Source: Shinisaurus crocodilurus
Lineage: Eukaryota > Chordata > Lepidosauria > Squamata > Shinisauridae
NCBI GenBank assembly: GCA_021292165.1
Contig: CM037880.1
Coordinates: 138,262,564-138,326,563, forward strand
DNA: 64,000 bases
Direction: 5' to 3'
Of the stretch, positions 10,305 through 20,668 are shown in pieces. A program made the translations under genes and the position numbers. Within the stretch, counting starts at the first letter, position 1; every line of letters starts with the position of its first letter. The notes beneath the pieces were generated by a model. The model worked only from the letters and a program-made list of their open reading frames with translations, was not told where the DNA came from and searched no databases.

Positions 10305-10970
10305 AAATCTGTATCCAACTCCACACTCATTACTCAGCTTGAAAATGTTGATATTACAGAAGCTGGCATATTATTTAGTCATTCTGGTGCAGTAAAAGGG
10401 GAAGAAGTAATTCTACCCAGAGATCTTGAAGAAGATGCAAAAATGCCATTTCAGGAGGAGGGGGAAGATTTCAAGTGAGGCGGGTAGAGAGACAATATTC
10501 ACCACAAAGACCTGGGCAGTTTCAAGATTAAAATGCAAAAAGCAAACACCAGTTTATAAGAGCATTTCCATTTTTTTTATACCTCTTAAAAACCAGTAAT
10601 ATGGAGGACCAGAGGAATGATCACATTGCGGGGGCTCCCTCCCTGCTCTTACTAAAGCTCCTGTGCTCTTTGGAGGAAAATTGCCTTCTGCTATCCCCAA
10701 AATAGTTAACCTTTTCTGAAAATAAAGGCACGGGAAAGACAAGCACATGGGATAAGAGAGGATTATTCCTTTGTATAGATCACATGCTTCAATTTACTAT
10801 GCTTATGTTAGTTTTATCTGTTCTGCAGTAGGATGTGTTAATCAATTTTTTTTTTAAATGAACAAATAGCATACATACAGGTGTATTTTACACATCATCT
10901 CTCAGAGCTTTCAAGCAAGTTGTTAGTATATTAATTGCTCCCAGATGGCTCAGACTTCTAAGGGACCTAC
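10305..10970. other. No gene or repeat identified
   Basis: AT-rich sequence with no recognised element. An open frame at 10296-10478 matches no family I know and overlaps the end of the P4 MITE. Confidence 0.3.
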
Positions 10971-10974
10971 TCAC

Positions 10975-11021
10975 CAGGGGTGGCGCTAGGTACCGAAAAG
11001 ATCCAGGGCTCAGGCCCACAG

Positions 11022-11052
<31 letters not shown>

Positions 11053-11441
11053 CACAAATTTCCATATGCTAATTTCCATATGCTCATTCTAAAGTCTCTC
11101 TGTGTGTGTCTTTAAAGGATCTTGTCGCCTAAGGACACCCCTACTTGTAAAAAGGGATGTATGGACAGGGGAGAGGAGGGCATTTTATTTCAGGAAAAAA
11201 AACTCATTCAGAAAGATTCAGGGGGGGGGGGCAGCAGGAGGTGAAGCACATGTGGGCCAAAAGCCAGCTAATCGAGGGGGATCAGATGGAACAGGGGTCA
11301 TCAGGGCCCCTGTACCTTTATTTCAGCGAAGTGCCCATGGACAGCAGGGTGGTGGGGCAGAAGGCCTCCCAGAGATTCGGGGCTCCAAATGAAAGATTTG
11401 GGGCTCCAGCCCTAGTGGGCCGCCCACTAACACCAACTCTG
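10975..11441. mobile_element. Non-autonomous hAT element
   Basis: Ends CAGGGGTGGCGCTAG and CTAACACCAACTCTG are inverted copies with few mismatches. Flanks CTACTCAC (10967-10974) and CTACTCAT (11442-11449) match at 7 of 8 positions, as an aged hAT target duplication would. The interior holds a (CA)n run at 11022-11047 and G-runs. No transposase frame. Confidence 0.7.
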
Positions 11442-11479
11442 CTACTCATATGGGACCTACTCAGGCTGACATGGAGACT

Positions 11480-11690
11480 GAAAGGGCAACATTGGCTAAG
11501 AGGTGGCACTCTTGCCTGGAATCCCTGGGTAAGTATAGCAAACCATCTCAGCCTTAGCTTCTCATCCATCAAATGGGGATAATAATGAATCCCACAGTCT
11601 TGCTGAGACTAAATGTTGCTGACAATAAAAAAATATGATGGGTGTTGGACATTTTAGAAAGTGCTATAGAAATAATTAAGAAGCGAGTTA
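11480..11690 (+). mobile_element. Old MIR-like SINE
   Basis: TAGCTTCTCATCCATCAAAT followed by GGGGATAATAATGA and GTGCTATAGAAATAATTA is the classical MIR core and 3' end (CATCTGTAAAATGGGGATAATAA type). The upstream TGGCTAAGAGGTGGCACTC is compatible with a decayed tRNA-derived head. It is closer to the mammalian-wide MIR layout than the other MIR-like copies here. Confidence 0.65.
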
Positions 11691-11780
11691 AAAAGGTCAA
11701 TCAAGTCTGCAATGTTGCCCATCTCTAAAAAAGGCCTGGAAATGTTGTTCATCTCTGCTTACCACTGAGATCATCTAGTA

Positions 11781-11916
11781 CAGCCTTCCCCAATCTGGTG
11801 CCCTCCAGGTGTTTTGGATGACAACTCCCAGCACTCCTGACCATTGGCTATGCTGACAGTGGCTGATGGGAGTTGAAGTCCAAACCATCTGGAGAGCACC
11901 AGGCTGGGGAAGGCTG
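11781..11916. mobile_element. P1 palindromic MITE
   Basis: Full hairpin with ends CAGCCTTCCCCAATCTGG and CCAGGCTGGGGAAGGCTG. The interior has ACAACTCCCAGCACTCCTGA and its inverted partner GATGGGAGTTGAAGTCC. Flanking 8-mers match only 5 of 8, so the duplication has decayed. Confidence 0.75.
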
Positions 11917-12360
11917 ATATATGAGATTAAAAGAGATCTTTAGCAGATATCAGCCTCCCATGCATGCAACTCTGGACTGCAATCACATTATCTTGTAAAC
12001 TGCTCCTCAATAAACTTGCTTCTGCATATACAACCTGACTGGCCATCAGGCTCTGTTGCTCCAGCATGGGTAACGCTCTGAGTGAATGTGGAAAGTGTGA
12101 ATGGATTGAACTGAATGGCATTCTATCTAAATAATGGTGTTCTAGAAATTGCATTTGGGTTTTGAGTCTCAGTCTGCACCTCACCCTGTAATCCCAGCTA
12201 CATGTTCCTAACATAAGCAGCCAAGGCACGTGGAGGAGAAGACAGGACAGGAAAGGGGAATAGGACTAAGGAGTTCCCATAAGCTCACTGAAATGCAGAT
12301 GAAAACCCAAGAAATATTGCTGGTTATTGTTGCGCTTGGCTTTGATGTGTGTGTGTGTTT

Positions 12361-12391
<31 letters not shown>

Positions 12392-12408
12392 TTTGCAGAA
12401 GAGGAAAG

Positions 12409-13273
12409 CAGGGATGGGGACTCGGACTCGAGGACTCGACTCGTGAGTCGGACTGAGTCCCCCGTCTGACTCGAGTCCCAATATTTTTAATGGGACTCAA
12501 GACTCGACTCGGGACTCGAGACCAAGGACTCAGGACTCGAGACCAAGGACTCGTCAACATCCCTGGGCTGTGCCAGAAGGAGTGGAGAGGAGTGCGATCA
12601 CTGGTGAAGAGCGCATGGAAGTGAAGCGCACTGCTGCTCGGCCACTATGGACAGCTACCAGGAGCGCAGCCCCAACAATGTGTTGAGATTTATTTTGATT
12701 GATGTGTTGTTGTGGGGGGTTAGGGTTAGGGTCAGACATTTTGGTTTTGGCTGCCTCTGCCTGCCTGTTTGGGGTTCCCAGCCTCCTCTGCCTGTCTGGT
12801 CTCTTCTTGACCAGTTCAACCATTGAATTGTCCAAGACAAAGGGCACTGCCTGTCTGCCTGTTTGGAGTTCCCTACCTCCTCTGCCTGCCTGGTCTCTTC
12901 TTAACCAGTTCCACAGTTTGAATTGTCCAAGACAAACACCTCTGCCTGCCTGCTTTGGGGTTCCCTGCCTCCTCTGCCTGCCTGGTTATTTTGGGTTTGT
13001 CTGCCTGGTCTGTTCTTGCCAAAATCAGTTGCAGAGTTTTGAAATAAAAAGGCACACTTGTGCCTAGAATTTATTTAAGCCACACATCTGAAATAGCCTT
13101 ATTTTGTTGGGGGAAACCCCATTGATTTTAATAGGGACTCGTGGAGTCAGTTTTGGGAGTGACTCGGGACTCGGGAGTCACCATTTTGGACCAAGGACTC
13201 GGACTCGAGACTTGGGTCCAAGGACTCATGACTCGATTCGTGACTCGAGACCAAGGACTCTTCAACATCCCTG
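12409..13273. mobile_element. hAT element of the ACTCG family, long copy
   Basis: Begins CAGGGATGGGGACTCGG and ends CTCTTCAACATCCCTG. Flanked by a perfect 8-bp duplication GAGGAAAG (12401-12408 and 13274-13281), diagnostic of hAT transposition. Both subterminal zones (12419-12555 and 13135-13262) are packed with ACTCG/CGAGT motifs in both orientations. Such clusters bind transposase in other hAT elements, and I infer that role here. The interior has a ~93-bp tandem repeat (12760-12990) and no transposase frame, so the copy is non-autonomous. Confidence 0.92.
12760..12990. repeat. ~93-bp minisatellite, about 2.5 units
   Basis: The unit runs from GTTTGGGGTTCCC through CTCCTCTGCCTG and TCTCTTCTTGACCAGTT to AATTGTCCAAGACAAA. 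Starts at 12767, 12861 and 12953 give spacings of 94 and 92 bp. It lies wholly inside the hAT element and is absent from the shorter copy at 36638-37185. Confidence 0.8.
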
Positions 13274-13354
13274 GAGGAAAGTGCTGCACGGCCTTGTGCA
13301 ATTCTGCAGCATCTTAGCCTTGTGCTTTAACGTTGCCATCCGCTATGCTTGAGC

Positions 13355-13447
13355 AAGCCGCAGTGCAGAAGCCAATGGCTATGCTGGCTGGGGATAATGG
13401 GAGTTGTAGTCCAATGCATCTGGAGGAAACCAGGTTGGGAAAGGCTG
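13355..13447. mobile_element. P1 MITE, right half
   Basis: GGCTATGCTGGCTGGGGATA, then GGGAGTTGTAGTCCA and CCAGGTTGGGAAAGGCTG. Only the right arm of the hairpin is kept. Confidence 0.6.
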
Positions 13448-13449
13448 AC

Positions 13450-14284
13450 CTAGCTTTTGAAAGTGGGGTTTGGCTAGTCCTGAAAACATGGAATGCTTAC
13501 AACACAAGTTGTGCCTGTAAGTCAGGAAGTTCTAAGCACCCGCGATCAAGCATAACCGTAGCACTCTAGCATTTGAAAAATGCGTGCAATAAAGAACAGT
13601 GTATCAAACGTGATGGCTTGCCGATCGTATCTTAAGCTATTCATCACAATAGTTTGCCCCCCCCCCCGCCTCATCAAAAAAAGATCTGCACAGAATCCAG
13701 TGCTATTTAGACTTTATTTCTGATCTGGCAGTCAGAAATAAGTAATGTTGTACTTCATCTGGACAGAGCAGGTAAATAATTGAGCTGCATATTTAAAGTA
13801 TTCAATCTAAAGAAGATCAGCAAGACACCATCAAAGTCTCAGCAAAGCTAAAACAAGCTTTCATTGAAATCCGCATGTGAGAGGCCAATTAGAACTGTGT
13901 TTTCTATGTTTCAGCCCATTTCTTGCACAGGCTCCTCTCAGTACTGCGATAGCAGAACAGAATGCTGGGAGAGTAGCTCCTGGGCTTAGTCTGAGGAAGT
14001 CCTCATGAGCACACAGCTCCCCTCTTTTCAGTTATAGGGATCAGCCCTGAAAGATCTGAAGAGGAGACGGCCACTGGCCCTAAGCAGGGTGCCTTTCCCT
14101 CAAGACTCAGTAGCCCACAGCCAGCCCATATGCATATTGGATTGAGTCCAGACAAGCCTCATCATCGAGGACATTAAACACCAAGGCTGATGGCTGAATG
14201 CTGCTTTCAGAGGCCACTTCCACATCTTTGGCATCCAGGGTCTGCCCCCAACTTTCACTCCGAAGGTAGCTACAAGGAATAGAT
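13450..14284. other. Low-repeat sequence, no gene seen
   Basis: After a C-run near 13656, the stretch 13690-14010 is plain AT-rich sequence without repeat signatures. It could be ordinary unique DNA or a conserved noncoding segment; this cannot be decided from one sequence. No open frame with recognisable homology. Confidence 0.3.
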
Positions 14285-14410
14285 CAGCCTTCCCAACCTG
14301 GTACCCTACAGATGTTTTGGACTACAACTCCCAGCATTCCTGACCATTGGCTGGGGCTGATGGGAGTTGAAGTCCAAAACATCTGGAAGACAACAAGTTG
14401 GGGAAAGCTG
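14285..14410. mobile_element. P1 MITE with near-perfect 8-bp TSD
   Basis: Ends CAGCCTTCCCAACCTGG and GTTGGGGAAAGCTG enclose the P1 hairpin. Flanks GAATAGAT (14277-14284) and GAAGAGAT (14411-14418) agree at 7 of 8 bases, which places the family with hAT. Confidence 0.8.
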
Positions 14411-14819
14411 GAAGAGATGGTTGGCAGAACAGCTTCTGATCCTCCTGCTGATTGTCTGTCCTTCCTTCTTTATTTTGAATGAGATTGTCTTCTTAGACCA
14501 GCAGTTTTGATTATATTGTGACAGAAATGTGTAACACTGTATCTAAGATTCCCAAAGGGCTGGAGGTATGTATGTGTGACTGCAGATATTTCCTTGTCTG
14601 AGAATATCGAATTATGTCACCCATAGTTGCATACTGCAGTGTGAATAAGAAGGAATTCACAACAACCCCTGAAGCCTCTTCACCTCTGACATTGGAGAGG
14701 CAGGAGAGCAGGTATATGGGGGGTTGCCAGAAGAGGCTGTTGATCCATAGTGGATCTGGCATAGATTCATTCCTGCCCACTGGTTTCAATGGAAGAGAAT
14801 TCATTTTTAAAAAATAGCT

Positions 14820-15600
14820 GTGGAGGGAAATAGAACTGCAAATACCACTCCTCCCATACTCCTGCCATGCCAACCTGATCCCTGGACTCATCAGGTGCTC
14901 CTGGATTCATCATTGTCATTAGAGGCCCAAGTGGCTTCTGTGGCAAGGAGTGCTGATTACCAACCCAGGTCGGTGTATATCAGCTACGCCCTTTGCTGGA
15001 CAGGGATAGCCTGGCCACTGTAGTCCATGCATTGGTAACCTCATATTTAGATACTGTAATGTGCTTTATATGGGGCTACCCTTGTGCTTGGTCCAGAAGC
15101 TGCAGCTTGTGCTGAATGTGGTGGCCAGGATGCTCAGGACCAGGTTACCTGGTGGATCGCCTTCCCCAATACAGACTTGTGCAAGCATTAAGATCATCGG
15201 GGGAGGCCTTGCTGGTTGTACTGCGACTTTCAGATTGCCCTCTCGCAGAAACCGGGGAACATGCCTTCTCCATGGTGGTGCCCACCTTATGGAATGGCCT
15301 CCTCCCTGGTATTTGGGAGGTGCCAACTGTAGTGTGCTTTAGGTGCCAACTGAAGACCCATGTCTTTACCAAGGCCTTGAGTGAGTGAGTGAGTGAGTGA
15401 GTGAGTGAGTGAGTGAGTGAGTGAGTGAGTGAGTTGCCCAGTCTGTTTGTAATTATGGTGTTGTGTTGGTTTTAATGTTTTTATTAATGTTTTATATAAG
15501 TGTTTTAGCAATTATTATGTATTTTAATTGTACTTAATTTTCTTATAAGCTGCTTAGATATATTTTTAAACATGGTCAACAGTATATAAATCCATTAAAT
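14820..15600 (+). pseudogene. Decayed L2-like LINE, C-terminal RT region and 3' UTR
   Basis: Fragments in shifting frames match the post-catalytic region of L2/CR1-superfamily reverse transcriptases: LDSSLSLEAQVASVARSA near 14900-14955, a VVHALVTS..LD-type segment near 15028, and AFSMVVPTLWNGLLP near 15265-15305 (family AFSVAAPRLWNSLP). The 3' UTR contains a (GTGA)n run of about 56 bp (15379-15434) and ends in an AT-rich tail. Many stops and frameshifts make it inactive. Confidence 0.75.
15379..15434. repeat. (GTGA)n microsatellite
   Basis: About 14 uninterrupted tetranucleotide units inside the LINE 3' region. Confidence 0.97.
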
Positions 15601-16260
15601 CATCATCAGCAACAACCCAGCAGGGCTGTAGATGAGGCAGTTCATCCACCTTCGCATCTCCTGCCCTTGCCCGGTAGGACTGCGCTGTTAATAGTAATTA
15701 GTAATAAAGAGCTAAACAAGGAAATCTATTGCTGAGGAGATGTGGGATCTTTTTGCCTGCAGATTTACTGGGACAGCCCCACTCTAGAAAAGAAGCAAGC
15801 AAGACATAGGCATAGTTGACCCTTGCTAGGCTTTTCAGTCCTGTGGTTGTGTTCTGTGATGCTGTACTCTGTCACCAAAATACCCCTAAGAAACGTTTAA
15901 AGAAACGTCCATTTAGAATACTACAATTTCTAAGTTCCGGTAACATGATCTGCAGCTGAGAACTCTCTGATGTAAGATAAATCTGAAGCATGGATTATCA
16001 TGAGAGCCACCAAATTTTCTTCTGTGCTGTCTAAGTACGCAGCTGCTTTGCCAGTGCTGAAAGGTAGAGGAAGAAGACTAAGTAAAAAGATTCCTCTTGC
16101 TCACCTTCCCATCAGCAGGGCAGAGCTTGTGGATGTGCCCTGAAAGAAGAGAGGAATGGGAAGTGGGGAGAAGGAGCTGTCCATGGTTCCACCTTGCAAG
16201 AGAAGTAAGTGGTTTATGAGTAAGTGGTTTATGAGGCTAGAGCATGGTGGGCGGCCCTCC
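15601..16260. other. No gene or repeat identified
   Basis: Unremarkable sequence with a short GTAAGTGGTTTATGAG duplication near 16204-16233. No recognised element. Confidence 0.3.
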
Positions 16261-16263
16261 AGA

Positions 16264-16480
16264 TTTATTTATTTATTTATATTCATTGATTAACATTTCT
16301 ATACACCTTATTTAATAAAAAGCCATCGAGGCGTGTACAACAATTAAAAACAATACAATCTTAACACTTTTTTTAAAAAAAAACAAAGAACATTAAAAAG
16401 AGTCAAACATAAAAACATTAAAAACAACTCTATAATTTAAAAGGCTAGATCCTCATTAAAGGATTTAAAGTGTACTCATT
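16264..16480 (-). mobile_element. LINE 3' UTR fragment (L2/CR1 type)
   Basis: A TTTATTTATTTATTTATATT tail, a CGAGGCGTGTACAACAATTA motif and A-rich ACATTAAAAACA stretches are the reversed 3' UTR of the LINE type seen at 44.6 kb. The coding part is missing. Confidence 0.5.
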
Positions 16481-16496
16481 CCAATTACAGGGCCTC

Positions 16497-16622
16497 AAAA
16501 GAGTCCAGACGTTGTTGGGACTACAACTCCTATCAGTCCTAGCCAGCATTGGCTAATGGTGAGGAAAAGATAGGAATTGCAGTCCAACAACATCTGGTGG
16601 GTAACATGTTTTCCGCATCCCT
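16497..16622. mobile_element. P1 MITE, divergent copy
   Basis: GACTACAACTCCTATCAG and its inverted partner GGAATTGCAGTCCAACA keep the P1 hairpin core. The termini are too eroded to fix. Confidence 0.5.
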
Positions 16623-16699
16623 GGGAATGGGATAGAGCCTGCTGGCAGATTAAAGACAAAGACAGAGACACAGAGAGAGAGAGAGAACACCGAGGTACC

Positions 16700-17640
16700 C
16701 CTAAACTTCAGCATCTTCACCCTCGCCGCCGCCAAAATAATCCCCACATATTTCTCCGTATCTCTATGCCCATGTAGAATTGGATCCCAGACATAAAGAA
16801 AGGCTTGGCAGGATGGTTCTAGGAAAGATTCAAGGAGGACTGAAGTAGTGGGTTCAAACAGGGAAGAGATCTAGTAAGATGGATAGATAGATAGATAGAT
16901 AAATAGATTAATTTGAGAAAGGCAAGCAAAATTTGGAGGGAGCGGTCATAGCAAGAGGCCAAGCTCTCACAGTGGCCCTTCCTGCTTCCTTTTTCAAGAG
17001 CCCTTGGAGGCCAGGGACAACCAGACCATGGCTGACAACACTGGTGCCAATTTGGATACTTTTCTGACAAATCTCCTGGCGGAGAGTCTGACTGCCCTAC
17101 AGCAAGAAACTGAAGTGGGAGTTCTGATCTATTTTTGACATCTTTCTCTGTCACCATTACTATATTACTACTAAATGTGGGAGCGTTGATAATTGGACTG
17201 TGGAAACATCACAAAGTGGGGGGGGGGAACTGTTTGTGTAATGTCCGCAACCAGCAACTCTGAAGCTGTATAAGGACACAGATTCTGTCTCCAAGTCAGG
17301 AGACGGCAATAATAATGATGATGAAACAGGACTATTTTGATGGTACTTAGATGAAATTTAAAATAAGTGCACTGTGCACTTTAAAATGTTTAAAATAAGT
17401 GCACATTAATGACTGTTCTGAGTTGTGATCAGTGTGGTAACAAGAAAGATACATCTTAGGCTTTTACTAAATTCTACCAAATTTTGCAGGTAAAAGAAAG
17501 GAGAATGAAGCTTTCAGTGGCAAGTTTGTATTCTGTATTCTTGGATATACAAGGGCTGCTTGTGGAAAAACAATACATTTACATGGATCTTTAGACGATG
17601 GTTGCTACTGAGACTTGTTAAATGCAGAATCTGGGTAAAA
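16700..17640. other. No gene identified; small (GATA)n run
   Basis: A short (GATA)n tract at about 16879-16903 and a G-run near 17220 are the only notable items. A minus-strand open frame at 16819-17157 has no recognised homology. Confidence 0.3.
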
Positions 17641-17659
17641 ATGTACGAAAATCAGAATG

Positions 17660-17940
17660 TTGTTTTATTTATTTATTTATTTATTACATAAATTTATATA
17701 CCGCTTTCCAGTAGGCTATCAAAGCAGTTTACAGAAATGATAAATACATAAAATGTAACAATAAAAACAGAATAAAATAGCCACTGGCTGACTGTAATCA
17801 TATTGGCTGGGCTCCCTTCAGGGAAAGTGCGCATGAAGACACCTGCCTAATGTCAAGGGGAAGCGCGTTCCAGGGGTCGAGTGCTGCTGCAACACTGAAC
17901 ATTCTGTTACAGGTACCCTTGAGGTGAACCTCAGGACATG
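17660..17940 (-). mobile_element. Decayed L2-like LINE 3' end
   Basis: On the minus strand, 17940-17820 corresponds to the C-terminal RF(S)..AAP.LWN region of L2-type ORF2 with several breaks. It is followed by a UTR with AAACTGCTTTGATAGCC and an AATAAATAAATA tail. Inactive fragment. Confidence 0.5.
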
Positions 17941-17967
17941 TGGCACCATCAGAAGAAGTACTCCTCC

Positions 17968-18624
17968 CAGGCCCGGCCCAACATATTTTGCCACCTCAAG
18001 CGAGGCGACAGTGCCGCAGCTGCCACCGCCTGCCTGCTTCCTTGCCTGCCTGCACTACCTGCTTGGCCAGCTGGCTGGCTGCTCCCTCATTTGCTTGGTC
18101 AGCCGCCTGCTGTCTGCTCACTCTTGCCTTGTGCCCCAGCTGCAGGGCTCTCGTGAGAGGTCAGCCAAACTATCGCGAGAGCTCAGCTGAACTATCATGG
18201 GGGAGCCCCGCAGCTGGGGCACAAGGTGGGAGCGAATGAGCAGGCAGAGGAGTGGCCAGCTGGGTTGGCTGGCTGAGCAAATAAGAGAGCAGCCAGCCAG
18301 CCGGCTGGCCAAGTGGGTAGGTAGGTAGAGCTACCACCGTCACCCATGGTAAGAAGTGGCGCCGGTGGTGGCTGGTGGTGCAGCCAGCAGGTTGCTCTAG
18401 AGACACCACCACCACCCCGTTGCTCTCTTGCTGTGGCAAATGCCACAGCGGGAGAGTGGCTGGCAGAGCTCTCCAGAACACCCACTGGAGGCAGCGGGGA
18501 GGCAGTGGCAGGGCCCCGCTGGCCAGAGCGGGGGGGGGGGGTAGGTTGCCGCAATTTGCCACTCTTCCCGGCTCTGTACCCTGATGTGGGCGCATCAGCC
18601 TGCATAATGGTAGGGCCAGCCCTG
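17968..18624. mobile_element. Non-autonomous hAT element, CpG-rich
   Basis: Starts CAGGCCCGGCCCAACATA and ends ATGGTAGGGCCAGCCCTG. Flanks ACTCCTCC (17960-17967) and GCTCCTCC (18625-18632) agree at 7 of 8 bases. Termini match the family of 5552-6142. The interior is GC-rich with TGCCTGCC repeats and inverted segments such as GCTGGCTGGCTGCTCCCTCA and its partner near 18275-18305. Long open frames here are composition artefacts. Confidence 0.82.
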
Positions 18625-18970
18625 GCTCCTCCTGAGGACTTCAAGCACCAGGCAGGGACGTAAGGGGTGAGGCAATCCCTAAAATCCTGTTCTGATAGAC
18701 CTGCATTTCCGTTCTTTGTATTCGCTGCACATTCATCCAGGAACTGCTCTAGTATTTTCTACACCACGGAAATAAGCTTTCTGTGTTCTTTCAATCTCTT
18801 CATTCTCACCAAATCACCTCCTGTAATTTGGCTGAATCCTGCAATAATCTGAATGTTCATTCTTCAGTTCATTTGAAAAAGCATTTAATAGCACAACCTC
18901 TTTCATGCAGTAAACCACATGTTAAATACGCTGTAGCTCTGTTCTGGTGTTAACGGCTGAGCATAAAATA
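18625..18970. other. No gene or repeat identified
   Basis: AT-rich spacer between a hAT element and a fold-back element. Nothing recognised. Confidence 0.3.
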
Positions 18971-18974
18971 GCAG

Positions 18975-19510
18975 TGTGTACATGGGACATGGGTCCTCGT
19001 GCACCAGCACCAGTCCCAATGCCCCCTGCCCTGCCTGCTTCACCCACAACCCTCCTAAATGAGCAGGAAGGTCTGGAGGAGATTTCTTTGTGTATTTGCT
19101 TGAATGTGAGCAGAAGCTTCCACAAAATCAGGAACTCAGTGACCTGGCTTACACGGTCAAATCAGCCCACTATGGCTTATCTAAGCCCATGGGTTAAGTG
19201 AAATGGTGCATGTGGACACCCGCATGTGCCATAGCCTACCATGGCTTATTTAAGCCATGGTGGGTTGCAGCATGTGCGGGCATCCGCAGGCGCCATTTGG
19301 CATAACCCATGGGCTGACTCCGTCTTGTGAACCAGCCCAGTTCCATCAGGGTTCTTGACCACATGGAAGGTTCTCTTTGTGTTCGAGCAACTGCACAGAG
19401 GAGGAGCCCTCTTCAGACCTTCCTGCTCAATGCAAGACATTTGGGGGCCAAGAAGGCAGGACCAGTGTGTACACTGAGGCGGTGCCAGCGAGTGCATGTG
19501 GACCCATGAC
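18975..19510. repeat. Large fold-back element, arms of about 260 bp
   Basis: The two halves are inverted relatives. GAGCAGGAAGGTCTG (near 19061) pairs with CAGACCTTCCTGCTC (near 19416), and CATGGGTCC (18988) pairs with GGACCCATG (19500). The centre is the palindrome ATGGCTTATTTAAGCCAT at about 19241-19258. The arms are diverged, so the element is old. It encodes nothing. The class is probably a palindromic DNA transposon; a related centre occurs at 32090-32395. Confidence 0.75.
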
Positions 19511-19646
19511 CTCCACCACACATTGCTCTTCTGTGCTCAAAATGACTATTGACTTAAGTGTTTCTTAATCCATATACCTACAGGACCCATCATACAGTGT
19601 GACTACAAGCAAAATCAAATGTAGGTTACTATCTGGGGAGTTTAGG

Positions 19647-19733
19647 TTGCAATCCTATACCCGCTTACCTGGGACTAAGCTCCATATAACTCCATCGGAC
19701 TTACTTCTAAGTAGACAATATAGGATCGCGGTG
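19647..19733. mobile_element. P2 palindromic MITE, copy 3
   Basis: GCAATCCTATACCCGCTTAC at the left and ACAATATAGGATCGCGGTG at the right mirror each other around a CATATAACTCCATCGGA centre. Confidence 0.6.
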
Positions 19734-20010
19734 CTGAGTAGAGGGATCAGCTGGAGGGAAATTATGTAAGTCTAAATGAAACCTGGTGAATTTTTATTCA
19801 CGCAGGTATTTCCTATAGGAAATATCCTGTAGGAACCAACAACATGTAATTTCCAATTATAGTTCTTCTAGTGAACTATATACGTATATTCCCACTTAAG
19901 AAACCAGTTTTAATGTATATTTCCAGCAGCTTTTTAGATCATTTCAGTGTGGGTAATAAGTTCCATGTCAGTCTCACTTTCCAGAAAGATTTCCAGTTTT
20001 TTCCTGAACC

Positions 20011-20225
20011 AAATCTTGGGAGTGAAAATGACATGAAATTAATACATTTCTCTAACCTAGCCTTCCCCAACTTGGTGCCCTTCAGTCAACAACAACTATC
20101 ATCCTCAGACAGCACAGCCATTGGATTATGACAGTTGTAGCCCAACACATCTGGGGGGCACCAGGTTGGAGAAGGCTGAGCCAGAGAAATGTGTTGATTT
20201 CATGTCATTTTCACTCCCAAGGTTT
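20011..20225. repeat. Inverted repeat with a P1 MITE at its centre
   Basis: GGGAGTGAAAATGACATGAA (20018-20037) is exactly inverted in TTCATGTCATTTTCACTCCC near 20199-20218, with arms of roughly 40 bp. Between them lies a P1 MITE (about 20059-20180). The P1 copy sits at the axis, so either it inserted into a palindromic element or the long arms are part of a larger MITE. Confidence 0.7.
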
Positions 20226-20284
20226 GCTTGGGTTGGCTTGAGAATCTTCGCTCGGTTTCAGATTTGAACCACAATATTAGGAAC

Positions 20285-20379
20285 ACTGAACACAGCCTTA
20301 TACGAGGTCAGACTATTTCTCCATCAATAGTGTTGTCTACTCAATATTGTCTACTCTGACTCTCAGCAACTTTCTAGGG
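20285..20379 (-). mobile_element. tRNA-Ala-type SINE, 3' portion (fragment)
   Basis: Resembles the reverse complement of the SINE body seen at 37943-38142: GCCTTATACGAGGTCAGACT, a TGTCTACTCTGACTCTCAGC segment and TTTCTAGGGT. The hAT element at 20380-20668 cuts into it, and the sequence resumes with GGTCTCAGGGAGAGG at 20674. Confidence 0.55.
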
Positions 20380-20668
20380 TGGGGATGTAAAAAGTGTGGC
20401 ATGCCAAGCCATTTCTGGCAGTCCACCAGACCCCCCCACTCCCCTGCATCTGCCTATCCCCCTTCCACATCTCCACTCGGGTCAGGATTGCTGGGGCAGC
20501 GAGGAGGCTGCAGCCACCTCCCTTCCCACTGCATATGTATTGCCCCCCCCACCCCACTGCAGTGTGTGTCCACCCCCAATATGTGTGTGCATGTGCACAT
20601 GTGTGGCCCCTGGGCTCCCTGGTGGCAGGAGATGTGGCCCTTGGGGCCAAAAAGGTTGTACGCCCTTG
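20380..20668. mobile_element. hAT element inserted in a SINE
   Basis: The right end, GTGGCCCTTGGGGCCAAAAA then GGTTGTACGCCC, is homologous to the right end of 51191-51581. Flanks TTCTAGGG (20372-20379) and CCCTAGGG (20669-20676) agree at 6 of 8 bases, and removing the element rejoins the interrupted SINE. The termini are eroded. No transposase frame. Confidence 0.6.

Noticed and set aside
10962..11463. 12-bp direct repeat GGGACCTACTCA around 10974-11451
   Set aside because: The inverted ends place the hAT element at 10975-11441 with an 8-bp duplication (7 of 8); the longer match uses a second nearby copy of the motif and is probably coincidental.
12719..12732. Telomere-like TTAGGGTTAGGG
   Set aside because: Two units only, inside a hAT element.
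15378..15434. Regularly repeated short units, CRISPR-like at first sight
   Set aside because: Plain (GTGA)n microsatellite without spacers, in a vertebrate LINE relic.
17924..18663. Overlapping open frames up to 149 codons on both strands
   Set aside because: GC-rich hAT element interior bounded by CAGG..CCTG ends and a 7-of-8 duplication; no recognised protein domain.
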